A stretch of 64,000 nt of DNA from Bacillus licheniformis DSM 13 = ATCC 14580 (GCF_000011645.1 NC_006270.3:2601501-2665500); one strand, 5' to 3'. Shown: positions 17,349 through 26,684, numbered from the stretch's first letter. Made by a program: numbers and translations. Notes: a model not told the origin generated them from the sequence alone.

Positions 17349-17729
17349 TCAAAACAATTTTGACAAAAAGATAAGTAACCCAATCATACACGAAACGGCT
17401 GCAAACACGCAAACCGCCCCGGCTGCCGCGTCCTTTGCAGCTTTTGCAAGCGGGTGGTTCTCTTTTGTGAAGAGGTCGACCGTATGCTCAACAGCCGTAT
17501 TCATCAGCTCCAAGGCGAGCATTCCGCCGATCAGGATCAAGATGACGGTCCATTCGATCAGCGTCAGCCTGAAGAAAAAGCCGCAGGCGATCACGAGGAT
17601 GGCGGCTCCGCAGTGAATTCTAAAATTGCGCTCTGATATGAACGTCTTGATAATTCCTGTAAAGGCGTTTGAAAAACTCATTTTCAGACGGCGCCATTCG
17701 TTTTGTTTATGAGGATCTTGAGAGCCCAT
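17349..17729 (-). CDS. dgkA: Undecaprenol kinase (diacylglycerol kinase family)
   Basis: A 126-aa integral membrane kinase with three predicted transmembrane segments and the family motif LELMNTAVEHTVDLFTKENHP (residues about 78-97; E and N bind the nucleotide). In B. subtilis DgkA phosphorylates undecaprenol rather than diacylglycerol. It overlaps ybeY by 23 bases. An alternative ATG lies 16 codons in, before FSNAF. Confidence 0.92.
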   Translation of the reverse strand: MGSQDPHKQNEWRRLKMSFSNAFTGIIKTFISERNFRIHCGAAILVIACGFFFRLTLIEWTVILILIGGMLALELMNTAVEHTVDLFTKENHPLAKAAKDAAAGAVCVFAAVSCMIGLLIFLSKLF

Positions 17730-18183
17730 ATCGATTCAAAATTTCCTTTTGCTTAGTGAACATCTCTTTTTCTTCTTCCTCTGTCATATGGTCATAGCCG
17801 AGGAGGTGCAAAAAGCCGTGAACCGTCAGAAAACCCAGCTCCCTCATCAGTGAATGTCCGTATTCTTCGGCCTGTTCCCGGGCTTTATCGACGCTGATGA
17901 TGATATCTCCGAGAACGGGCGGCATATCAGCGCCGATAATTTCAACCTCTCCTTCGCCGTCTTCTTCGAGGGCAAATGAAATGACGTCAGTCGGGTAATC
18001 TTTGCCTCTGTACTCTTTGTTGATTTTTTGTATCTCTTCATTGTTGACGATCGTAACCGAGACTTCGGCGCCGTCTGCGACGCCTTCCTCCGCCGCTGCG
18101 AATTGAAGAAGCTTTTCAATTTCAGCAAGCCGGTCTTCAGGGACGCGTCCGGTCTCGTCTGTGATATCTAGAATTAAACTCAT
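17707..18183 (-). CDS. ybeY: Endoribonuclease YbeY
   Basis: A 158-aa metal-dependent RNase involved in 16S rRNA 3' maturation and ribosome quality control (yqfG in B. subtilis). The zinc-binding motif HGFLHLLGYDH gives His122, His126 and His132. It overlaps pgpH by four bases (ATGA type), so it is translated in a coupled way after it. Confidence 0.95.
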   Translation of the reverse strand: MSLILDITDETGRVPEDRLAEIEKLLQFAAAEEGVADGAEVSVTIVNNEEIQKINKEYRGKDYPTDVISFALEEDGEGEVEIIGADMPPVLGDIIISVDKAREQAEEYGHSLMRELGFLTVHGFLHLLGYDHMTEEEEKEMFTKQKEILNRYGLSRSS

Positions 18184-20330
18184 GTATGTTTCACCTTCTG
18201 TTTAGGATTAGCTTCCGGATATTCTATCCGGGAATGAAAAATGCCTTTCAGCGTTTCGCAGAGCGTCTTCGCGATAGTATTGAGCTCTTTTAAAGTCAAA
18301 TCACATTCGTCAAACTGCCCGTCCTGCAGCTTATCCGCTATGATCCCGCGCACCAGCTTTTCAATCCTTTCGGGATTAGGGTTATGCATTGAGCGGACGG
18401 CCGCTTCGACGCTGTCGGCCACCGAGATGATCGCCGCCTCTTTTGTCTGGGGCTTCGGACCGGGATAGCGGAACTCTTCTTCAGTCGTCTGATCGCCTTT
18501 TTCTTTCGCCTTATAGTAAAAAAACTTGAGCAGCGATGTGCCGTGATGCTGTTCGGCTATGTCGACAAGCTCCTTCGGCATTTTATGATCCCTCAGCATA
18601 TCGGCGCCGTCCGTCACATGGGCAATGATAATGTTTTTGCTCAGCTGCGGAGAAAGCTTGTCATGCGGGTTATCAATATTCATTTGGTTTTCTATAAAAT
18701 ATTGGGGCCGCTTTGTCTTGCCGATATCATGGTAATAGGCGCCGACCCTTGCCAGCAGCCCGTTTGCTCCGACCGCTTCGCATGCCGCCTCAGATAAGTT
18801 CGCGACCATAACGCTGTGATGGTATGTGCCCGGTGTTTCCGTCAGAATTTTGCGGAGCAGCGGATGATTCGGATTTGAAAGCTCGAGAAGCTTCATCGTG
18901 GACAGGATGCCAAATCCGCTTTCAAAAAACGGCATGAGTCCGAGAACAAGAACTGACGATCCGATGCCGGACACCGCCCCCATGACAAGATATGTACCCA
19001 TCTCAAGCCCGGTTTGCGCCGTGTTTTGAATCAGCTGCAGGGTAAACAGAACAACGATGTTGATCAGAGAGACAAATAAACCGGCCTGGAGAATTTTCGC
19101 CCTCGCGTTATGCTTCCCTAAAAACAGTATACCCGCCATCGAGCTGATTAAGAAATACGTTCCGATTCCATAGTTGAACGTGCCTGTCACACCCTGGTTA
19201 AACATCATGCTTCCGCAAATGGAAAGAATCATGCTCGACAGGATCGCCAGCCTTTCATTGATCAGCAGTTTAATGAGCATCACGCCCATCGCAATCGGCA
19301 CGAGATAGCCGATATGGCCGATTTCAAGCTGCTGAAACAGGCTGATCACTTCCATGACGATTAAAACGATCCCTGTGATCAACGAAAACAGCATGAGCGA
19401 CTTGTTTTTCGGAATCCGGCTGCTGTATTGCTTTTCGAAATAGTAAACCAAAGCTGAGATGAAAAGCGCGATTAAAAGCAGCAGTCCGCCGACAGGTTTG
19501 AAGATGTTGGCTCCGCTCAAGAGCCCTGTCAATTCGAGCTTTCGATAGACTTCCCTGTCGATCAGCTGATTTTCCTCAACGAGTATCTGCCCCTGCTTGA
19601 TCTGTACCTGCTGTACGCTGTCAGCCGCTTCTTGACGCTTCTGCTCCGTCTTGTCAGGATCGTATACGTAATTGGGAATGATCGCAAAGCGTCCGATTTC
19701 ATCAGCGGCGTTTTTTAATTTTGAAGGTATCGAATTGCCCTTCAGTTCTTTCGTTACATGTTCTTTCGCTTCATCGAGCTTTCCTGCGCGGATTTCTTTG
19801 CTCATCACGTCATTGACGGCGGTGATGACCGAATCCTGCGTCATGGAAAGCTCTCCGTCGCTGGCCCTCAGCAGGTGTTTGACTGAATCCTGTGACAGCG
19901 AGTCCGTCACATCGGAAGTCAGCTTTTCTTCAACAGATTTGATCTGGTCTTTTTCAGATGGGGCCTGCTTGTCTTTTTTCTCTTTTTCTGCGCTTTCTTT
20001 TTTCACTTCTTTAATGATGTCGAAAATCGATGAGACAAGGTCGACCCTGTTGTCAGAGTACTCTTTTTTCAAAGTGTACTGGTCGGGAACTTCCTCTCTC
20101 GCTTCCTGCTTTTTATTAGCCGTTGCCTTTTGGTCTTCAACTGTCGCCGGCGCATAGATCGTATTCTCGCTGATCGAAAATAAATCGAGGTCGAGGGACT
20201 CCGGCCTCACATGGAAAAACAGCAGGATGAACATCAGCGCGGATAAAGCCGCATAAAGAATGACGGGAAGGAAGCCCCCGTTATTCAAGCGGATAAGCCG
20301 AAACTTTCCGCCTCTTTTTTTCTTTTTCAA
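18180..20330 (-). CDS. pgpH: Membrane HD-domain cyclic-di-AMP phosphodiesterase PgpH
   Basis: A 716-aa 7TMR-HD protein (yqfF in B. subtilis). An N-terminal membrane segment and a large extracellular 7TMR-HDED domain (about 50-280) are followed by seven membrane helices (about 285-480) and a cytoplasmic HD domain with HHSVMVANLSEAA, YYHDIGKTKRP and AEQHHGTSL. Family members hydrolyse cyclic di-AMP to pApA. The TTG at 20330 was chosen for its distance from AAGAGGTG; a GTG three codons upstream falls within that RBS. Two hairpins lie between it and phoH. Confidence 0.93.
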   Translation of the reverse strand: MKKKKRGGKFRLIRLNNGGFLPVILYAALSALMFILLFFHVRPESLDLDLFSISENTIYAPATVEDQKATANKKQEAREEVPDQYTLKKEYSDNRVDLVSSIFDIIKEVKKESAEKEKKDKQAPSEKDQIKSVEEKLTSDVTDSLSQDSVKHLLRASDGELSMTQDSVITAVNDVMSKEIRAGKLDEAKEHVTKELKGNSIPSKLKNAADEIGRFAIIPNYVYDPDKTEQKRQEAADSVQQVQIKQGQILVEENQLIDREVYRKLELTGLLSGANIFKPVGGLLLLIALFISALVYYFEKQYSSRIPKNKSLMLFSLITGIVLIVMEVISLFQQLEIGHIGYLVPIAMGVMLIKLLINERLAILSSMILSICGSMMFNQGVTGTFNYGIGTYFLISSMAGILFLGKHNARAKILQAGLFVSLINIVVLFTLQLIQNTAQTGLEMGTYLVMGAVSGIGSSVLVLGLMPFFESGFGILSTMKLLELSNPNHPLLRKILTETPGTYHHSVMVANLSEAACEAVGANGLLARVGAYYHDIGKTKRPQYFIENQMNIDNPHDKLSPQLSKNIIIAHVTDGADMLRDHKMPKELVDIAEQHHGTSLLKFFYYKAKEKGDQTTEEEFRYPGPKPQTKEAAIISVADSVEAAVRSMHNPNPERIEKLVRGIIADKLQDGQFDECDLTLKELNTIAKTLCETLKGIFHSRIEYPEANPKQKVKHT

Positions 20331-20343
20331 CAAAAGCACCTCT

Positions 20344-20357
20344 TTTCCCGCGGGAAA
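20344..20357. repeat. Perfect 14-bp palindrome beside the pgpH RBS
   Basis: TTTCCCGCGGGAAA, fully self-complementary, directly upstream of the pgpH ribosome binding site and downstream of the phoH terminator. It could form a hairpin in the mRNA or bind a dimeric protein; neither is known. Confidence 0.6.
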
Positions 20358-20359
20358 CT

Positions 20360-20392
20360 AAAAAATGACCCGATAACGGGCGATCGGGCCAT
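20360..20392 (-). terminator. Intra-operon terminator between phoH and pgpH
   Basis: On the minus strand a 10-bp stem with one G-U pair (20392-20383 with 20374-20365) and an 8-base loop is followed by five or more T. It starts seven bases after the phoH stop codon. It would reduce transcription of pgpH and the genes behind it relative to phoH. Confidence 0.75.
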
Positions 20393-20398
20393 TCGGAG

Positions 20399-21358
20399 TT
20401 ATTTTGACTTTTCGTATGCTTCAATAATACGGGCGACAAGCGGGTGTCTGACCACGTCCGTCTGATCCAGTTCAACAATTGAAATGCCCTCGATATCAAG
20501 GAGCATCTTTTTTGCAACGGCAAGCCCTGATGTGACGCCCTTTGGCAAATCGATTTGCGTAATGTCGCCTGTAATGACCATTTTAGATCCAAAACCCAAT
20601 CTCGTCAAAAACATTTTCATTTGTGCCGGTGTCGTATTCTGCGCTTCATCCAAAATCACAAATGCGTCGTCAAGCGTCCGCCCCCTCATGTAAGCAAGCG
20701 GCGCGATTTCAATCGTTCCTCTTTCAAGCAGCCGTGCCGTATGGTCCGTTCCGAGCACATCATGGAGCGCATCGTACAGCGGCCTTAAATAAGGGTCGAC
20801 TTTCTCCTTTAAATCCCCCGGTAAAAATCCGAGGCTTTCCCCTGCTTCAACAGCTGGTCTTGTCAAAATGATCTTTTTGATGCGTCCGTTTTTCAGTTCA
20901 TGAACGGCCTTTACGACAGCCAAATAGGTTTTCCCCGTTCCTGCTGGGCCGATGCCGAAGATTAAGTCGTGCCTTTTCATGGCGGCGATGTATTCTCTTT
21001 GACCGATGGTTTTGACTCTGATCGGTTTTCCTTTGGCGTTTTTCGTAATTTCCTCTTCATACATGCTTTCAAAAAACTCAAGCTTCTGCTTTTTCGCCAT
21101 CTTGATCGCATACAAGACATCGCGTTCGGATATCTCGATTCCTTTGCGGATCAGATTTAGGAGAGAGGCAAGCAGGCTGTCCGCGATTTCAAACGTTTCT
21201 TCATCTCCTGTCACATACACGGTTTCTCCGCGCGTGACAATTGAAATGTTCAGCTCTTCCTCCATCAACTTCAAATGGGAATCCTGGTTCCCAAACAGCG
21301 CTTGAGCCTCATTCGGACTTTCCAGTTGCTGATGAATCGCAAGTAAGTGTTCTGTCAT
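20399..21358 (-). CDS. phoH: PhoH-like ATPase
   Basis: A 319-aa cytoplasmic ATPase of the PhoH family. Walker A is GPAGTGKT (137-144) and Walker B is FVILDEAQN near 232-240, followed by the conserved KMVITGDITQIDLP. The N-terminal 110 residues carry a KH-like segment. The role is not settled, but it is genetically tied to RNA metabolism and ybeY. Overlaps yqfD by four bases. Confidence 0.93.
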   Translation of the reverse strand: MTEHLLAIHQQLESPNEAQALFGNQDSHLKLMEEELNISIVTRGETVYVTGDEETFEIADSLLASLLNLIRKGIEISERDVLYAIKMAKKQKLEFFESMYEEEITKNAKGKPIRVKTIGQREYIAAMKRHDLIFGIGPAGTGKTYLAVVKAVHELKNGRIKKIILTRPAVEAGESLGFLPGDLKEKVDPYLRPLYDALHDVLGTDHTARLLERGTIEIAPLAYMRGRTLDDAFVILDEAQNTTPAQMKMFLTRLGFGSKMVITGDITQIDLPKGVTSGLAVAKKMLLDIEGISIVELDQTDVVRHPLVARIIEAYEKSK

Positions 21359-22551
21359 TCTTTAGTCTCCTGAACAATTGGTGTTGTTTGAACAATGTTT
21401 TCAATAACCTGGTAAAGGATGATCAATTTAACTTTACCATTCTCGCTCGTTTCGTGCAAAACTTTTTCACTGATAATGTTCCCGTCTCTGCCGATTTTTT
21501 TCCTGATGTCTCTTTTTCCCATTTCGATTCCTTCAAGAACTGCTTCTTTTTTCGAGTACACCCTTTTGATTTGTTCGCTCTCCCTCATATGCTCCTTTTC
21601 ATAAGCGACAGGAAGCTTAAAATTCATAAAATGCAGCGAGTGTTTTTCGGTCTCCGTCTTCGGGCGCGAGAAGTCTTCTTTTTTAAATGAAAAGCCCCAG
21701 ATCGGCACGGAAAATGATCCGAGGGATAGCTTGTGACTTGTCCTTACTTTACCCGTAAAAACGTCAAATGATGTCTCAAGAGGAACCGTTACTGTTGACT
21801 TGTACCAGGTTTCACCATAGATTTTCCCTTTTGCTCCGACTTTTTGCTTTTCCTCTTCGCTTCCGATCAGCCCGGAAACGAGCATTTGCCCTTTTTCAAC
21901 GTGCTGGTTCACCGTGACGAGCGGCTCGCCTTTTTCCACGAACATTTTCGAGATGGTCGCCCCTTTTTTGGCGACGATGTGCCTCGGACCGATATATTTT
22001 TCTTTGTCAGGTTCATTCTTTTCAACGACTTTCATGTGAAGGGCGGTACCGTTTAACTCAATGCCCACCCAAGTGATGTTTTCGACCCGCTTTGTGAGCG
22101 CCTGCTGAATTTTTTCCGGGGTCAGCATTGAAAACTGAAAGCGGCCTTTTTTGACGCCGATTTGATCCAATTGCTGTCTGATTTGATGTTCTGTCTCTGG
22201 ATTGGCTCCTGTAATATCAATTTTCCAAAGCATGTTGGACAATAGGAACATGATGATAAAAAATGCAGCAACTCCAAAAGTGAAGCCGCTATTCCGTTTA
22301 GACTTCTGCACGAGGAAAGGAAACCCTTTTCGTTTGATGAACCTGCACTTGCAGTCGAAGCCTCTGATGACCTTCCGGAAGGCATGTACATCAGAAAGCG
22401 GAATATAAAGAAAGACGGCGTCTTTCTTTTTCTTTACATTAAACATCGGGATGTTGCGCCTGGTGCATTCATTTAATAACCGTTCGATCCCTTTTCCCGT
22501 TATCTTAAGCTGGATCTTTCCTGAAAAAAAAGAAAGCCATTTATTCTTCAC
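21355..22551 (-). CDS. yqfD: Sporulation protein YqfD
   Basis: A 398-aa membrane protein of the YqfD family. A cytoplasmic N-terminus (KITGKGIERLLNECTRRNIP) is followed by one transmembrane helix near 90-112 and a large extracellular part. It is conserved in endospore formers, paired with YqfC, and expressed in the mother cell in B. subtilis. It lies 17 bases after yqfC and overlaps phoH. Confidence 0.9.
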   Translation of the reverse strand: MKNKWLSFFSGKIQLKITGKGIERLLNECTRRNIPMFNVKKKKDAVFLYIPLSDVHAFRKVIRGFDCKCRFIKRKGFPFLVQKSKRNSGFTFGVAAFFIIMFLLSNMLWKIDITGANPETEHQIRQQLDQIGVKKGRFQFSMLTPEKIQQALTKRVENITWVGIELNGTALHMKVVEKNEPDKEKYIGPRHIVAKKGATISKMFVEKGEPLVTVNQHVEKGQMLVSGLIGSEEEKQKVGAKGKIYGETWYKSTVTVPLETSFDVFTGKVRTSHKLSLGSFSVPIWGFSFKKEDFSRPKTETEKHSLHFMNFKLPVAYEKEHMRESEQIKRVYSKKEAVLEGIEMGKRDIRKKIGRDGNIISEKVLHETSENGKVKLIILYQVIENIVQTTPIVQETKE

Positions 22552-22568
22552 GCTTCTTTCCCCCCGAC

Positions 22569-22850
22569 TTATGAATCGATATAGCGGACAAGCTCAATCG
22601 TGCCTTCAAGCAGAATTTCCTCAGGCAAAATCGTTTTGATGACAAAGTCTTTGCCTTGAATGATGCACTGCCCCTGTTTGAGCATCAGCCTTACTTCCGT
22701 ATCGCTGAAAAGCAAAAGCCCTCTGTGGTTTTCAATATATATGTGAAGTCTTCCTATCATCGTAATTCTCGGAAGATCCATCATGACATCAGGGGGAATT
22801 TCCAGTGTTCTTGTCAGCCACGCTTTGATGCGGTTTTTTCTTTGCGCCAT
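22569..22850 (-). CDS. yqfC: Sporulation protein YqfC
   Basis: A 93-aa YabP/YqfC-family protein with the conserved LPRITMIGRLHIYIENHRG near 31-49. It is found only in endospore formers and is thought to act with YqfD. The ATG at 22850 was chosen because AAAGGGGG lies about 10 bases upstream; an ATG seven codons earlier lacks an RBS. Confidence 0.9.
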   Translation of the reverse strand: MAQRKNRIKAWLTRTLEIPPDVMMDLPRITMIGRLHIYIENHRGLLLFSDTEVRLMLKQGQCIIQGKDFVIKTILPEEILLEGTIELVRYIDS

Positions 22851-22905
22851 AAAAAAAGAACCCCCTTTCATCTCATATGTATGAGTGAGAAGGGGGTTCT
22901 AATAC

Positions 22906-23355
22906 TTAAATTTTAGGCCGGCGCCTCATTGTGTAATGCGGCTTTCTCGACCGCGGAGGGCCGAATACTTCACTGAGGACAATGCCTTGAACTATTGTTT
23001 TTTTATTCATGTCGAGCAGCTCTTGCTTCCGGTTGATCACCCGGCTGCTCTGCTTTTTAATGGTCCGTTCAACGGCCGGCATGGAACGCTCGGCATCTTC
23101 TTTGATTCTGCGGAGCTCTGCTTCCATATCTGCGCTGTTTGCAGCTGCCGCTGCCGGCCGCTGGTTTTTATTTTTTGCAGGACGGTGCTGCGCCGTCTGT
23201 TTCGGCTTCGGCGTCTGCGTCCTCTGCTGTTCAGGCGCCGGTTTTCGCTTCGCTTCTTCATTTTCATCGTTTTTTCCGAGCTTGTTGAATATGAAGGAAA
23301 TGGCTGCGATGATGGCCGCCATGATAATCGGATTGTCGAACAGGATATCAAGCAA
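22906..23355 (-). CDS. yqfB: YqfB family protein
   Basis: A 149-aa protein with one N-terminal membrane helix (IIMAAIIAAISFIF), then a long Pro/Gln/Lys-rich disordered stretch (about 30-75) and a basic C-terminus. It begins at a TTG preceded by GGAGGG. Its place directly after floA agrees with yqfB of B. subtilis. Function unknown; association with the FloA microdomain is inferred from gene position only. Confidence 0.75.
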   Translation of the reverse strand: MLDILFDNPIIMAAIIAAISFIFNKLGKNDENEEAKRKPAPEQQRTQTPKPKQTAQHRPAKNKNQRPAAAAANSADMEAELRRIKEDAERSMPAVERTIKKQSSRVINRKQELLDMNKKTIVQGIVLSEVFGPPRSRKPHYTMRRRPKI

Positions 23356-23384
23356 TGAGCTCCCTCCTTTTTACAGGGGCTTGT

Positions 23385-24377
23385 TTATTTATGATCCTCT
23401 TCATTTTGGTCTTTCGTCATCTTTCCGAAAGAATCGCGCATGTCAGTGTCGGCGTCGATGTTTTTCATATTGAGGTAGTCCATGACGCCGATTTTTCCGC
23501 TGCGGAGAGCTTCAGACATTGCAAGCGGCACTTCGGCTTCGGCTTCGACGACTTTGGCGCGCATTTCTTCGACGCGGGCGCGCATTTCCTGTTCTTGCGC
23601 AACCGCCATGGCGCGGCGCTCTTCCGCTTTCGCCTGGGCGATGTTTTTATCGGCTTCAGCCTGGTCGGTTTGCAGAATCGCTCCGATGTTTTTGCCGATG
23701 TCAACGTCAGCGATATCGATCGATAGAATTTCAAACGCTGTACCTGAATCCAACCCTTTGCTCAATACGGTTTGTGAAATCATATCTGGGTTTTCAAGCA
23801 CTTTTTTATGATTATCGGAAGAACCGATTGTCGAAACGATCCCTTCGCCGACACGGGCAATGATCGTTTCTTCGCCCGCTCCCCCGACAAGGCGGTCGAT
23901 GTTAGCGCGAACCGTGATTCTCGCTTTTGCTTTCACTTCGATACCATCCATTGCTACACCGGCAATAAACGGCGTTTCGATGACTTTCGGATTAACGCTC
24001 ATTTGAACGGCTTCAAGCACGTCACGGCCCGCTAAATCGATGGCCGCACATCTGGCGAATGTAAGTTCAATGTTTGCACGTTGGGCAGCGATAAGCGCGT
24101 TGACGACCCGGTCAACATTACCCCCTGCAAGATAGTGGCTTTCCAGCTGATTGATGGCAACATCAAGTCCCGCTTTGTGCGCTTTGATGAGCGGGTTCAC
24201 CACGCGGTTTGGAATGACGCGGCGGAGCCTCATTCCGATCAGTGTGAAAATGCTGATTTTAACACCAGCGGCCAAAGCCGAGATCCACAGCATGACCGGG
24301 ACGAATGTAAAGAAGACAGCTAGTAGGATGATTCCGGCTGCGATAATAAGTAAAAGAAACAGTGTTGACGGATCCAT
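23385..24377 (-). CDS. floA: Flotillin-like protein FloA
   Basis: A 330-aa membrane-anchored SPFH-family scaffold of functional membrane microdomains (yqfA in B. subtilis, 331 aa). An N-terminal hydrophobic hairpin (about 5-45) is followed by the SPFH domain and the Glu/Ala-rich coiled coil (AEADKNIAQAKAEERRAMAV, about 245-264). It lies 23 bases after its partner NfeD gene. Confidence 0.95.
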   Translation of the reverse strand: MDPSTLFLLLIIAAGIILLAVFFTFVPVMLWISALAAGVKISIFTLIGMRLRRVIPNRVVNPLIKAHKAGLDVAINQLESHYLAGGNVDRVVNALIAAQRANIELTFARCAAIDLAGRDVLEAVQMSVNPKVIETPFIAGVAMDGIEVKAKARITVRANIDRLVGGAGEETIIARVGEGIVSTIGSSDNHKKVLENPDMISQTVLSKGLDSGTAFEILSIDIADVDIGKNIGAILQTDQAEADKNIAQAKAEERRAMAVAQEQEMRARVEEMRAKVVEAEAEVPLAMSEALRSGKIGVMDYLNMKNIDADTDMRDSFGKMTKDQNEEDHK

Positions 24378-24400
24378 TATATTCCTCCTAAAAATGTAAT

Positions 24401-25720
24401 TTATAATTCTCTCACAACAATGCGTGAGCCTTCCACTTTAACCACTTTCACTTTCTTATCCTTTGCGGTGAACGAGCCTTCAGATACAACATCAAGCCGT
24501 TCATCGTCGATGATGACCGTTCCGGACGGTCTGAGCGGTGTATACGTGACGCCGATTTTGCCAATTAAATCGCGCCGGCTTTCATTTGACACGTATCCGC
24601 TTTCTGTGCTTGTCGAGTCGGTTAAGATCAATTTTTTAAAAAATTTCATACGCTTACCCAACACCCTTGTCAATAGAATGGATGCCGCTATCGAAACAGC
24701 AGTTGCAATCAAAATGGAGACGGCCATGACCTTAAAGCTTCCCGAAGCTAAAAAGAGGCTCGCAACAATTGCGATCAGGCCGGCAATCCCTGCTATTCCG
24801 CCCGGCAGAAAAATCTCTAAAATGATTAAAATAATGCCTGCTGCAAACAGAAGGATCGTTTCCATTCCGGCAAGCCCGGCGACGAGATGACCGTAGAAAA
24901 AGAGCAGCAATGCGGTGAGTCCCATAAAGCCGGGGATCCCAAAACCAGGAGAATAAAGCTCCACAATCAGCCCGAGGCTTCCGATTGAAAGAAGAATCGG
25001 AATCACGACCGGATGCGTGATAAACCTGGCCACCTTTTCGGCAAAGCTTACCTCGGCACGCTCGATTTTGGCATCCTTCAAATTCAGCTTTTTCAAAAGA
25101 TCATCAAGGCTCGAAACTGTGCCTTCGGAATAGCCGACTTTCAGCGCTTTGTCAGGGCTTAATGTGAGCAGCTCGCCCTTTGGCGCCCCTACTTCTTTAG
25201 CATCGACGTCTGCATCGGCCATCGCGAGAGCGTATTTCGGATCACGTCCGTTTTTTTTGGCTGCGTCTTCCATTTCAGCCAGCCACAGCGATTCCGACTT
25301 TTTGTCAGCGGCATTTCCCTGCGTGTCAATGATCGCGGCAGCTCCCATTTTTCCGCCGGGCGCCATATAAATATCGTCTGCATTCAAGGCGAGGTAAGCG
25401 CCTGCGGACAGAGCCCTTCTATTCACATAAGCGGTCACCGGAATGTCGGAGTTATGTATCGTATCAGCCATGTCAAGGACTGCGTCGACCGCTCCGCCGG
25501 GGGTATTGATATCGAGTATGATATGTTTGGCATACATATCTTCCGCTTCTTGAAATGAGCGCTCAAGAAATTTTGAAAGCCCTTTTTCAACGGTTTCTTC
25601 GATCGGAATGACATACACTGTATCTCCATCCGCTTTCACGGTCAAATGAACGCCTAGTAATAAGAATAAAACAAAACCGCAGGCCAGAGCAACAAAAATT
25701 CTAAATTTTTTCAGCAGCAA
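24401..25720 (-). CDS. yqeZ: NfeD family membrane serine protease (NfeD1b)
   Basis: A 439-aa protein: signal or anchor helix (about 10-30), a ClpP-like protease domain with the Ser region NRRALSAGAYLALNADDIYM and a Lys near the PGGKMGAAA stretch, then four or five membrane helices and a C-terminal OB-fold NfeD domain. NfeD proteins pair with flotillins, here floA just downstream. The TTG at 25720 gives a length close to B. subtilis YqeZ (437) and has GGAGG 12 bases upstream. Confidence 0.9.
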   Translation of the reverse strand: MLLKKFRIFVALACGFVLFLLLGVHLTVKADGDTVYVIPIEETVEKGLSKFLERSFQEAEDMYAKHIILDINTPGGAVDAVLDMADTIHNSDIPVTAYVNRRALSAGAYLALNADDIYMAPGGKMGAAAIIDTQGNAADKKSESLWLAEMEDAAKKNGRDPKYALAMADADVDAKEVGAPKGELLTLSPDKALKVGYSEGTVSSLDDLLKKLNLKDAKIERAEVSFAEKVARFITHPVVIPILLSIGSLGLIVELYSPGFGIPGFMGLTALLLFFYGHLVAGLAGMETILLFAAGIILIILEIFLPGGIAGIAGLIAIVASLFLASGSFKVMAVSILIATAVSIAASILLTRVLGKRMKFFKKLILTDSTSTESGYVSNESRRDLIGKIGVTYTPLRPSGTVIIDDERLDVVSEGSFTAKDKKVKVVKVEGSRIVVREL

Positions 25721-25826
25721 TGATGGATGAGGCCTCCTTCCCCTATTATCATTAACATTACATACGTTATACATGTAGCAAAGGTTTCATCTTTCTACTA
25801 CTTTTCTATTGTATGAACACGCACAA

Positions 25827-25863
25827 AAAAAGACGCCTTTAATTGCTTAAAAGGCGTCTTTTT
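25827..25863 (-). terminator. yqeY terminator
   Basis: A 14-bp perfect stem (25827-25840 with 25850-25863) and a flanking T run on the minus strand, immediately after the yqeY stop codon. It separates rpsU-yqeY from yqeZ-floA. Confidence 0.9.
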
Positions 25864-25864
25864 C

Positions 25865-26311
25865 TCAAGACAGTTGTTTGCTGACAAGCTTATTGACGAG
25901 ACCGCCGTCCGCCTTGCCTTTGACTTTCGGCATGACAGCGCTCATCACTTTGCCCATATCCGCTTTTGAAGAAGCCCCGACTTCGGCGATCGTCTCGTTG
26001 ACGATGTCGAGCAGCTCTTCTTCCGTCAGCTGTTCAGGCATATAAGCTTCCAGAATGTCTAACTCTTTTTGAACTTTATCTACTAAATCTGAACGATTAG
26101 CGTTTGAAAATTCATGGAGGGAGTCTTTACGCTGTTTTAATTCACGAGAAAGAACAGTCAGTTCTTCATCATCGGTCAGCCTGTCTTTCTTAAGCTTGAT
26201 TGCTTCGTTTTGAAGCGAAGCTTTGACCATGCGAATGACAGTCAGTTTGTCTTTCTCACGGTTTTTCATATAGAGCTTCATATCTTGATTCAGCCGCTCA
26301 AGAAGACTCAT
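25865..26311 (-). CDS. yqeY: GatB/YqeY domain protein
   Basis: A 148-aa helical protein of the YqeY family, related to the tRNA-binding tail of the GatB amidotransferase subunit. It starts SLLERLNQDMKLYMKNREKD and includes AYMPEQLTEEEL. It is cotranscribed with rpsU (gap 14). The molecular role is not known; tRNA contact is inferred from the family. Confidence 0.9.
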   Translation of the reverse strand: MSLLERLNQDMKLYMKNREKDKLTVIRMVKASLQNEAIKLKKDRLTDDEELTVLSRELKQRKDSLHEFSNANRSDLVDKVQKELDILEAYMPEQLTEEELLDIVNETIAEVGASSKADMGKVMSAVMPKVKGKADGGLVNKLVSKQLS

Positions 26312-26325
26312 AAATCCACCCTCTT

Positions 26326-26499
26326 TTAGTATTTGCGCTTTCTTGCAGCTTCAGACTTTTTCTTGCGTCTTACGCTAGGTTTTTCATAAAATTCACGCTT
26401 TCTTGCTTCCTGCAAAGTACCTGTCTTTGATACACTGCGTTTGAAGCGACGAAGAGCATCTTCAAGCGATTCGTTTTTTCTAACGACCGTTTTTGACAT
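26326..26499 (-). CDS. rpsU: Ribosomal protein S21
   Basis: The 57-aa small-subunit protein bS21, with the typical MSKTVVRKNESLEDALRRFK start (residues 1-20) and a basic tail (RRKKKSEAARKRKY). The ATG at 26499 follows GGGAGGG; a long in-frame extension upstream crosses the promoter and is not coding. Confidence 0.98.
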   Translation of the reverse strand: MSKTVVRKNESLEDALRRFKRSVSKTGTLQEARKREFYEKPSVRRKKKSEAARKRKY

Positions 26500-26572
26500 T
26501 CTCTTTCCCTCCCTCCGAATACACCAATCGACTGCTTTAAAAAAAGACATACATATAAACATGTACTTTGAC

Positions 26573-26601
26573 ATTATAATATAAGCCTCCGGTAAGGTCA
26601 A
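26573..26601 (-). promoter_or_regulatory. Sigma-A promoter of rpsU-yqeY
   Basis: On the minus strand TTGACC (26601-26596), 17 bases, TATAAT (26578-26573). The leader of about 65 bases contains a short TACAT/ATGTA hairpin followed by seven T, which might give weak attenuation. Confidence 0.8.
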
Positions 26602-26684
26602 CCAAGGAGAATCGTTTTATTGTTCAGTCATGATTTCGGCAGCTTGTCTGTATATATTTATAAAGGAGGCTGTTCGAAAAACTG

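Noticed and set aside
20281..20592. A 103-codon minus-strand frame overlapping phoH and pgpH
   Set aside because: It is an out-of-frame shadow of phoH and runs through the terminator.
22936..23358. A 140-codon plus-strand frame opposite yqfB
   Set aside because: Arises from the biased codons of the antisense yqfB gene; no RBS or conserved content.
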